The notes under the pieces: model-generated
Databases searched by the model: none
Seen by the model: the letters and a program-made list of their open reading frames with translations, nothing else
What the model was told of the DNA's origin: nothing
NCBI GenBank assembly: GCA_947650285.1
Contig: CANTFL010001441.1
Coordinates: 186,001-250,000, forward strand
Direction: 5' to 3'
Source: Hyaloperonospora brassicae
Lineage: Eukaryota; Oomycota; Peronosporomycetes; Peronosporales; Peronosporaceae
Length of the DNA stretch: 64,000 nucleotides
Position numbers and translations under genes: made by a program
Part shown: positions 31,111-39,483 of the stretch, one piece after another
Layout: every line of letters begins with the position of its first letter
Numbering within the stretch: position 1 is the first letter of the stretch

Positions 31111-34100
31111 GCCTCCCCACGTAGAACGTAGGATGCGTGCGCATCCTACGTGGCAATTCGAGTGTGTATGCATTGCCCTTGCGATGCAACACTCGAAATG
31201 GCCCAATGTATTTCGGCAGTAGTTTACTACTGCCGACACTAGTGACTGCATGTCCAGGTAGGTTTACCGTTGACAGTAGTACTAGGTCATTAACCTTAAA
31301 TGAAAGAACATTTGCTCTTCCATTCTTGTCTGCGTTCCGTTTCTGACGGTCCACCGCATTTGCGATGGAGTCCTGAACGAAACGGACTACCGCTTCTCGA
31401 GTCAGCAGGAAGTTCTCTGCTGACTCTTTGTTTTGTCTAGCAGTGCGCTTCGTGCGCACTGCTAAGAGATTGCTCTCTTCTTCAGCGAGGTTGTCTTCTT
31501 CCTCGCTGGCATAATCGTTGACGATGCTGAATATACCAGCATCGTCATCATCATCCGAGTCAGTAATAGCGTCGTCGCTAGTATTGAGATGATCTTCTTC
31601 ATCGATGTCGACTTGATCGACATCGGCATCATACGTGACGACGTTTGCGTCGACACGTGATGAGCAAGAGCCAAAACGGTTTTTGCTCGAGCGAGTCCCT
31701 CCCCCCCTTATCCAAGAGTCACACTCTAGAAGGGTGGGCACACGTGGATGGCGTAGGCCATTCACGTAAAACGGTGTGTGCTGTGTTGAAGCATGCACCG
31801 AATTATTGATGGCGAATTCCACCATGGGTAGGAATTCGCTCCAACTCGGAAACGAGTGGACATATCCTCGAAGAATCTCTTCGAGGACACGGTTCGCACG
31901 TTCCGTCTGACCATCTGTTTCTGGATGGTCAGAAGTGGACATCTTCAATCGTGTTCCGAGAGTACGGAACACGGTTTTCCAAAATTCCGCCGTGAACCGA
32001 GGGTCACGGTCGGATACGAGTTCACGGGGTAACCCGTGGAGTCTAAAGACCGTGTCTAGAAAGACACGAGCACAACCTTGAGCCTTGATTGACTCAGGGA
32101 CAGCAGCAAGATGGACCATCTTGCTGAATCGGTCCACAAACACAAGAATACCATTATTCTTGTGAGCGTCTTCGGGAAACCCGAAGACGAAGTCCATTGA
32201 AACGGACTGCCAGCACTATGTCGGAACAGGCAGAGGCCGCAATGGCGCACGGGATGAAGGACTAGGCTTCACCCGTTGACATACTTCGCAAGCACGGATG
32301 TACTTGCGAACAAACTGATACTGGCGGGGCCAGTAAAAGTCGCGACTTACCGTGAGGTAAGTCTTTTCTCTACCACGATGGCCGCTTGTTGGGGCATCGT
32401 GACACTCATACATGATGCGCAATCGCAAATCATGATGAGCGGGTACGACGACACGAGGCGTGTCGTCGGCAACAGCTGTATAGTACAGCAATCCGTTGCG
32501 TGTACTATACCGATCCGATGAGGATCGTTACAAAGCCGGTAAATCCCTCATGGATTTACTGGATGGATTCACCAGATGATCCATCAATCTTAGAAGATCC
32601 TTATCTTCCGCGTATGCCTTTCGTACGTCGTCAAGTAAACTTGACGACGGGACACTGACTGACAGTGTCGCAACAGTGGGCTTGTCCTCACTGTTGGATT
32701 GCGCGTCCGGCTCGAAATCGGGCCGGCGCGAAAGAGCATCCGCGACGACATTGAGTCGTCCCGGTTTATACTCCACGGAGAAGTTATACTCCGCGAAGAA
32801 AGACAGCCACCTCGCCATTCTTTGCGAGAGGTGTGGGCTGTTTACGGCCGTGCGTAATGACGCATGGTCCGTGTAGACAACAAACGGTCTATCTCCCAAG
32901 AGATAGACGCGAAATTTAGCCAGTGCGTATTTCATGGCAAGGAGTTCCTTGTCATGCACTGGGTAATTACGCTCAGCTGCTTGCAGCTGACGCGATTGAT
33001 AACAGATGAAGCGCTCCGCGCCATCTGCATCAAACTGCATTAACGCACAGCCGATTGCGAAATCGCTGGCGTCACAGACCACATGAAATGGTCTGTCCTG
33101 ATCTGCAATCGCCAAGATCGGCGATTGCATCAAGCTTTGCTTGATACCTTCAAAGGAACGCTGGCACTCAGCGTTCCATGACCACTTGACATTTTTCTTG
33201 AGCAAGCAAGAAAGATGTACCGTCATCTCGGCGTAGTTGCGCGAGTACTTGTGCAAGTACGCCGCAAGACCAAGGAACTTTCGAAGTCCCTTGACATCGA
33301 CTGGCACTGGCCAGTCGGTGATCGCCTTGATCTTTTCGGGATCAGGGCGTACGCCGTGTTTCCCCACGATGCACCCAAGAAGTGGTATTTCGCTAGCCGC
33401 GAATATACACTTCTTGAGGTTGGCGTACAACTTATGCTTGCGCATAAGTTGAAGAACCTGACGAACGTGAGTTCTGTGAACTTCAACGTCCGTCTTCCCG
33501 TCCATAGCCCGGCTATGGACGAACACATCGTCGAAGTAACTCGGTGCGAAGTCTCGCACCGGTCTCAACAGATTTGTTACACATCTGTTGAATGTTGCAG
33601 GGGCATTACTCAGCCCCTGTGGCATTACTAGCCACTCCCACAGCATCCCGCTGGGGGTACTCACTGCTGTGAACGGGACGTCCCGTTCACGCATCAGGAT
33701 CTGATAGAATCCATCCATCAGATCCATGGACGAAAAGATGGTACTCTTTGACATACCATCTATGATTACGTCCTTCCTCGGTATCGGCGTCTGAGCCGGT
33801 ACCGTTGCAGCATTCAACTTGTTGAATGCGTGCACTATCCGCCACCCTCCTGTGGCCTTTCGCACACAGAAGGTCGGAGAGCTGTGAGGGGATGTTGATT
33901 CCCTCACATGGCCCGCTGCTAAGCGATCGGCAAAGAACTTGTCGATCGCTATCACTTGTTCACGAGGCAGTGGCCACTGCTTCATGACACAGTATTTCGA
34001 GCCCGGTTTGAGCTCGATCTCGCGTCGAGTGCCTTTGTCCTTAGGCAACTCGCAAGGTACGGATTCAGGGAACACATCCCTGAATTCGATCAAATCCTTA

Positions 34101-35398
34101 TACAAAGGATTTGCCTGAAGTGACTCCCAGGATTGGGACGCGTATCGCTCAATCCGAGTCTTCTCATCGAGGACACTTTCGTCCATCGATGAGCTGCTGA
34201 GAACCCGTTCGTTCTCAGCAAATACTGTTGCCGACCGAATGTCGGTCGCATACTCGTCCTCTGTGACGAGTACGCAGATCTGCTTGACTTTGCCACTACG
34301 CAGATCACGCAAGAACCGTTTCGGTTCTAGCGTTGGCAACTGAGTTATCTCCGAAGTCAACTTCGGAGGCACAATCAGATCAAGCGTATAAGCGCCTACG
34401 CTTGATCCGTCATTAACCAAGACGTTCAACGTCTCGGTTTCTTCCTGGGATCTTGCTTCCACAGGTTGCTGAGGGCCTGATCCCTCAGCAAGCAACTCTT
34501 GAGGAACTCCTTCCTCAAGTACGTGGGGACTTATTCCCTCGACGTCTTCCGACTGTGGCTGTGCAACCACAGTCAGGAACCGATCCTCTACGGTCGACTC
34601 TCCAGTCGACCTAGGATTTTCATGTTGCCCCTTGGGGGCAACAGATTTCTTTCTTCTAAGATGCTGCCCGCTAGGCATGCATCCATGTCCCGGTCCACTC
34701 GACTTATTCGAGTGGTGGACCTTCGGCGCAGCCTGTACTTCTGTACAGCCGCCGGGAGCTTGCTCCACAGTGTAGTGATCAACTACACTGTGACCTTGTG
34801 CAGTCGTGCTAACGACCGTACCGCAAGTGAGGCCATCGCACTCACTCGCAGAACATCCACACGCTTGTGGACGCTCCAAGATGTTCATCAGATGGCCATC
34901 TGATGAACAAGCAGCAGGCATCTTCACGGATCGATGCTGCCAGCTCACCCTTGGCTCGTATTTTCTGAGCCAAGGTAATCCCAGGATGACATCAAATTTG
35001 TCATCCAGATCTAGTACGATGAAATCATCATCGTACTGCTCGCCCTCTAACGTGTAGTGGATTCCTACTACACGTTTCTCAACGGTTATCGATGCGCCTG
35101 TTGCAAGGCGCACCGTCATCCTCGTGAGGGGAATGTCGCGCTCAACGAACTTGAGCCTACGACCCTCTAGTGACTGGCGACGAACAAAGTTGTTCGACGC
35201 CCTACAGTCTACTAGGGCACGAAGCGACAAGTCATTTGTCGCTTCCAACTTCAAGGTGATGAGCGAAACGTCATCACCAGGTGCAGAGACACACAATGAT
35301 TGTGTATCTGGAGCAACTTTCGTCGAGAGGTTTGCAAATTCTCTTGAGGTTGCTGGATCAGTAGGGCGCTCCGCCCCTACTGACCCCGACCATTTTTT
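30482..35398 (-). pseudogene. A2 pol polyprotein (PR-RT-RNaseH-IN-chromodomain), two nonsense codons
   Basis: Entered by -1 frameshift at 35398. The protease has VDCRASNNF (codons 35198-35209): the invariant active-site Gly is Arg, and Cys replaces Ser/Thr. RT carries YFDDVFVH (33527-33538); RNase H has VVCDASDFAIGCAL and VYTDHASLRTA. Tyr-to-TAA at 32528-32530 ends the first block. Integrase zinc region (YECHDAPTSGHRGREKTY..ACEVCQRVK) follows, then TAG near 32216 where A1 reads GAG. The integrase catalytic core (MDFVFGFPED, VSDRDPRF, DGQTERANRVLEE) starts at 32197. An acidic insert (DSDDDDDAG) separates it from the tail domain ([17 protein letters not shown]) and the C-terminal chromodomain ([19 protein letters not shown]), ending at 30482. 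Otherwise the frame is continuous, so the damage is recent. Confidence 0.9.
35358..35398 (-). promoter_or_regulatory. Putative programmed -1 ribosomal frameshift signal, gag-pol junction
   Basis: In the gag frame the codons TCA AAA AAT form the canonical slippery heptamer A AAA AAT at 35392-35398. After an 8-nt spacer (GGTCGGGG) comes a perfect 9-bp stem: 35375-35383 pairs with 35358-35366 around an 8-nt loop. The gag stop TAG at 35377-35379 lies within the stem. The -1 frame is open from the heptamer directly into the protease. A1 keeps all parts. Since stems are abundant everywhere in this element, the stem alone is weak evidence; heptamer, frame and spacing are the stronger parts. Confidence 0.6.
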
Positions 35399-36531
35399 GA
35401 TGGCCCGTCTCGCTGTCGCGGCTTCGCAACAGCGCTGGACCCACGCCCATTGCCCTTTCTGGCGAATGGTCGTCCATTTCGCTCAGTACTGTTTGGTACT
35501 GGGCGCGGAGCACTACACTCGTATGCGTAGTGCCCTAACTTCTGACAGCGATTGCACCTCTGCAATCGCTTGTTGCTTGTAGAGCGAGGTCTCTCGCTCT
35601 CAACATAACAGAGGTCCATTGGTTCTGGACCTCCGATCTCTTGTCGTCTCGGTGGACGGTAAGAGTTTGAGCTAGCATGAGCCTGTCTCATGCTAAAGTC
35701 TTCCTGTTCCGCGGCTGATATCGCTTCTTCAAGCGTATTCAGCTCAAGGCGGAACAGGTGGCTCCTGACGGGCCCTTCTGCGAGCCCTTGCATGAACACC
35801 GTAATCAACGTGTGTTCATGAACTGGGTTTGCAGTTATACTACTCGCAAGGAGTCGTATATGTTGTGCGTAAGCGTGCACATCACGCTTACCCTGCTTGA
35901 GTTTCAGGAGCTCTGAACGAGCCCTGAACTCAGCACGTGGCGGCTCAAACGTTTGTCTGAGCCGGGACTTGAAGTCATCTAGCGACCTAAACGCATTTGG
36001 GTCGCTACTCTCGAGTCCCAGGGACCAAGTTTTGGCACGCCCTGCCAAGTGGGTCTGAGCAAATGTGAGTTTCATTTGCTCATCTTCGACGCGACGAGCC
36101 CTTAGGGCTCTGTCGAGTTCGACAAACCATAGTAACAGGGAGTCCTCCGGGACTCCACTGTACTTGGAGATGTCGACTTTCATCACTTCGGGACGACGCG
36201 CATGCGCCGTCCCGCCCACAGCAGCATGGAATTGCTGCTGTCTCAACAGCTCCGTCTGTTGAGCACCGAGTTCTCTCAACTGCTCGGCCTGTTGAGAGCC
36301 TTGCTGGTGAAGCAAGGCTACTTTCTCCCTCTCGAGAGCAAGTTCATTGTGAATGAACTTGGCGATAGCAGCATGTTGTTGGTCTCTGTCTAGAGACTCC
36401 AACATGGTGCTGACGACGAGTTCGCCTACAGTAGAACTCATTCGTTCTACCGCACCCCATTCGATGTCACTCAAATGGGTAAACCCTTCACGCGTGGCGT
36501 GAAAGGTGTCTTCTTCATCCAACATGAACAT
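35377..36531 (-). CDS. A2 Gag (384 aa), intact
   Basis: ATG at 36531 (a second ATG two codons later) to TAG at 35377. A Gln/Glu-rich coiled segment (residues about 65-105, ending QQTELLRQQ) precedes the Ty3/Gypsy capsid-like domain (about 120-270, with YSGVPEDSLLLWFVELDRAL and GRAKTWSLGL). The nucleocapsid zinc knuckle is CNRCQKLGHYAYEC (residues 326-339, CX2CX4HX4C), and the tail is basic. Gag forms the cytoplasmic virus-like particle that packages element RNA. It is uninterrupted, unlike pol. Pol follows by -1 frameshift. Confidence 0.9.
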   Translation of the reverse strand: MFMLDEEDTFHATREGFTHLSDIEWGAVERMSSTVGELVVSTMLESLDRDQQHAAIAKFIHNELALEREKVALLHQQGSQQAEQLRELGAQQTELLRQQQFHAAVGGTAHARRPEVMKVDISKYSGVPEDSLLLWFVELDRALRARRVEDEQMKLTFAQTHLAGRAKTWSLGLESSDPNAFRSLDDFKSRLRQTFEPPRAEFRARSELLKLKQGKRDVHAYAQHIRLLASSITANPVHEHTLITVFMQGLAEGPVRSHLFRLELNTLEEAISAAEQEDFSMRQAHASSNSYRPPRRQEIGGPEPMDLCYVESERPRSTSNKRLQRCNRCQKLGHYAYECSAPRPVPNSTERNGRPFARKGNGRGSSAVAKPRQRDGPSKNGRGQ

Positions 36532-36557
36532 GTTGGATGATGTGGTCCTTGGAAGGA

Positions 36558-36573
36558 CTACAAAGTGCTACCA
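36558..36573 (-). other. A2 primer binding site
   Basis: Two bases inside the 5' LTR the minus strand reads TGGTAGCACTTTGTAG, starting with the TGG expected opposite a tRNA CCA end. The matching tRNA was not determined. Confidence 0.5.
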
Positions 36574-36575
36574 GG

Positions 36576-36963
36576 TGTAACGGGGCACACCCTTGCGTAA
36601 CTTAACGCAAGGGATTTGGGTGCCCCGACGGACGTACACGTGGCGAGCGAGGAAGCGTAGGTAGGGTAAAAGTAGAACTGTTATATTAATAAATTAAGTC
36701 TTTAAACTACTGTCTCTTCGTTTGACTTAATTCAATTATACTAATATAACTGCATGTATGGTGACGTCTCGTCACCACTCATTGCGCGCGTCTTGCGGCG
36801 ATTGGTGGGTTGATATCATCACGATATCAACCAATGAACAGACCCTTTGGTCGACCCTTCAATATCACCACTTTGGTGATATTGTTTAAAGAATATCCAT
36901 CTTATATTCTTTATTGTCACTTTCCTTAAGTGACAATATCATGTAACGGGCTGCCCCGTTACA
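36576..36963 (-). repeat. A2 5' LTR (388 bp)
   Basis: Direct repeat of 28987-29375; the only difference I found is one base in GGAGTGCC/GGGTGCC. Confidence 0.95.
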
Positions 36964-36968
36964 GCGAC

Positions 36969-37540
36969 GGGTGACCTATTTAATTATCATCATGGCCTCC
37001 AATAATCCGTCTGTGGAATGGTGCTAAAGATTACTTTCAAAGGTATCCTTTTCTTTTAATTTTTAGCAAACTAATTATGAATGAATTCCATAATGAAGCA
37101 ATTATTAATACCAACATTTTATGATTGATTTCATCTAACGGGCTCACCTCGTTACATCACTTCCCCCTCAACCATCAGTCACTTTAGTGACTGGTTGACA
37201 GCTAATGGTGAGAGAGTGAAAACCGTTGAATCACTCTGGGAAAGGGAGACTTGTTGGTAAGCCAAACCCACGTACGATTCACTCCGAATGGTAAACAGAT
37301 CCAATCAGTGCGCTCATAGATTTGCAGAACAGCGGATGTGCGAATGTGTTCAGTTGCTAAGAGATTATTAGAAGACTAAGATCCAGGTGTCCATCCGCCT
37401 GCTGATCTAGTTCCCTGCTATATGGAGTACACAGTACTCTCTTAGATAAAGACTTAGTACCGAGCATCTAAGCTTAGAGAGAGAAAAAAATTGTTACAAC
37501 ATATTGAAGAGTTTAAATGTATCCTACCTTTTTAGAGCTG
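36969..37540 (-). mobile_element. Relic end of another Gypsy-A-like element
   Basis: At about 37137-37159 CTAACGGGCTCACCTCGTTACA is a diverged LTR end, followed by a polypyrimidine TTCCCCCTC (polypurine tract on the other strand). Next comes sequence resembling the 3' untranslated region of A1/A2 (AGTCACTTTAGTGACT, GGGAAAGGGAGACTTGTTGG). The rest is replaced by Gypsy-B. Confidence 0.5.
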
Positions 37541-38072
37541 TGTATCTCCGCTACACAGCTCCTTAAGTCAGAGGAAGACTTAACGCTCACTGAGCAACTT
37601 TGGTTCTACGAACCCGACTCAAAGAGTCAACAGCTCCAAGAGCTAAGGTTTGGTTCAAAGAACCCGACTCAAAGAGTCAACAAGCTCAGAGAGCTTACGG
37701 TCCCTGTACCAGGGGGACCAAACGATTCAAAGAATCAAACGAACAGAGTGCACAAGGAGTAGCTGTCTTAACAAGGCGTTTCTACCTCCTTAATGATCAC
37801 AAGAAGCCTCAGAGAGGCCCGTGTCTTTTGGATCAAAATGGAAACTGAATTTCATTTCTTCTTTTGACCTAAAAACACCTTAGAACAAAGTAAATAACCT
37901 ACTCACGTATGTCCTAAATAAACCTGTCAAAAGATCTAGTAATCAATTGTTGACAGACATCAGTCTTCAAAAATTGATAGCTTGTGTTCTAATATTACTT
38001 TAAAAGGGGGTCCCATCCCTTGTGTGTACCACAACTATTGTCGACTATCAGACGACGTGTAACCCCGTTACA
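37541..38072 (-). repeat. Gypsy-B 3' LTR (532 bp) with mini-hairpin array
   Basis: It ends GTAACCCCGTTACA on the plus strand. Between 37563 and 37736 nine short stems follow in a row, seven of them with exactly 3-nt loops: 37602-37614, 37616-37628, 37632-37644, 37652-37664, 37666-37678, 37682-37696, 37724-37736. A 66-codon plus-strand frame (SEEDLTLTEQLWFYEPDSKS..) is open through this array in both full B LTRs. Confidence 0.9.
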
Positions 38073-38235
38073 CCATCCCCCACCAGCCTGACGTTTCCAC
38101 AAAACGTCAATCGAATTATTTCCTCGAAGAGGACGGTGTGTGTGTGCGCTTCAACCTTACGGTTGGTAAAACACGAAAACGCCATGGCATCGACCCCATG
38201 AGTCCTCGCCTCTCTCGTCTTACCTCGACATCGAT

Positions 38236-39483
38236 GTGGATGTGGATTATGGTAGCGATACCGATATCCATGGTGACGAGAGGACAATGTCCGACGCACC
38301 AGTGCAAGAGGCAGCGCCTCATATTGCACCAAACCCATTTGCCGAGCGTGGCGAAGCCAACGCGCCATCGGCGCCGCATCAAACACTTCTTGTGGGCGAT
38401 GCCATCATCACTAATCCGCTCGATGAGCAACAACTGTTGGCTATCCAACGAGAGGAGAGCGCTCAGCGCCGTATGCAGCTTGCTGCAACCCTTGAGGGTC
38501 GTCGTGGCTATCTGTTCACACCACTCAATGTGGAAGAGCGTATACGCCAAACGACAGGTCGTTCTTTGGCAACGTCGGCCATTGGCGCTATGCCTACATC
38601 TTCTGATGAGGTGGCGAGTCGACAGGCACTTCGTGAGAGGTACCTGCAACCCCACTATACGACTCAAAGTCAATACCAGTTGCAAATTGACACGCAAGCA
38701 CGGGGTGCACCGGTTCCACCGATGAAGGGTATACCCATCCTCTTATTCGCAGGCTAATCTCAGGAGGAAGAAGACAACGCTTTTGTTCGCTGGGTGCATC
38801 GGAAACGACACCTCAGCAGCGTGTTAGCTCTCAGAGCAAGTGCCGATGTGGAAAAATGTTCGTCTAGAACTAAAGCTTCGGTATGGTACGCCAGAATTAA
38901 GGTTAGAGCCCAGTTGCGAACTCGCACACGCTATGCTCCGGCTGTGCCGATTGATGTGGGTATTTGTCAAGAGGAACCCAACTACCCACCTGCCTCCACC
39001 ACTATTGGTGAGAAGCGCTCTCGTTCGAGGGATGACCCCTGCCACGATGTTTAAAAACATCAACGGCGTATGGGCAATCCTGCCGAAGGGGTGTCTCAAA
39101 CTCCCACGAGTTCTCCGACTCCGGGTACCCTCGCCACTTCACCAGATACTGGTATTGACCCTGACGACGACGTCTTTTCAGGAGTCGCTCCACATGTAAC
39201 TGGCGGTTCCCTTGCTCATCAAGCAGCGTCGGAGGTGGTCGGTATACCGAAGGAGGAGTATGAGAAGGTGCTTCTCGAGCTGAGTGGTCTCCGTGAGACA
39301 TTGATTACGATCCAGAGTGCGTTTAACGCGATGCAAGCTCGTGTCCAGGCGTTGAAGTTGGGCCAAGCCCGGATGGAGGCTCAGCTTGACCTCCTGATAC
39401 GGATTCAGCAACCGATGGCAAGGCCAACCTATGCGGCGCAAGCGCCTCCAATTTTACGTGGGACAGATCCCGATACGGCTTAA
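38236..39483 (+). pseudogene. Gypsy-B antisense ORF, broken
   Basis: It begins with ATG at 38236, 164 bp inside the 3' LTR, on the strand opposite pol. The same reading frame continues through three segments, 38236-38757 (173 codons, with AIQREESAQRRMQLAATLEG), 38758-39054 and 39070-39483, separated by two TAA codons; the first looks like CAA to TAA. A frame change inside the middle segment is possible. The last segment has an amphipathic helix (EEYEKVLLELSGLRETLITI and following) likely to form a coiled coil. It lies opposite the chromodomain, exactly as in Gypsy-A, but shares no obvious sequence with the A protein. Confidence 0.55.

Larger units (their letters stand above)
28987..36963 (-). 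mobile_element. Gypsy-A copy A2, young LTR retrotransposon with intact gag and antisense ORF
   Basis: This 7,977-bp element is flanked by the target duplication GCGAC (28982-28986 and 36964-36968). LTRs of 389 and 388 bp differ by a single base in the comparison I made, so the insertion is recent. Gag-pol reads right to left. Gag is intact, pol has two nonsense codons and an altered protease site, and the 534-codon antisense ORF is intact. An element this young with dead pol was most likely mobilised by enzymes from another copy. Confidence 0.9.

Noticed and set aside
32660..33640. Plus-strand frames opposite A2 RT/RNase H (for example 33215-33631) as further antisense genes
   Set aside because: They lie opposite well-conserved RT codons, are short, partly lack ATG, and their text mirrors the pol codons; openness is explained by the opposite strand.
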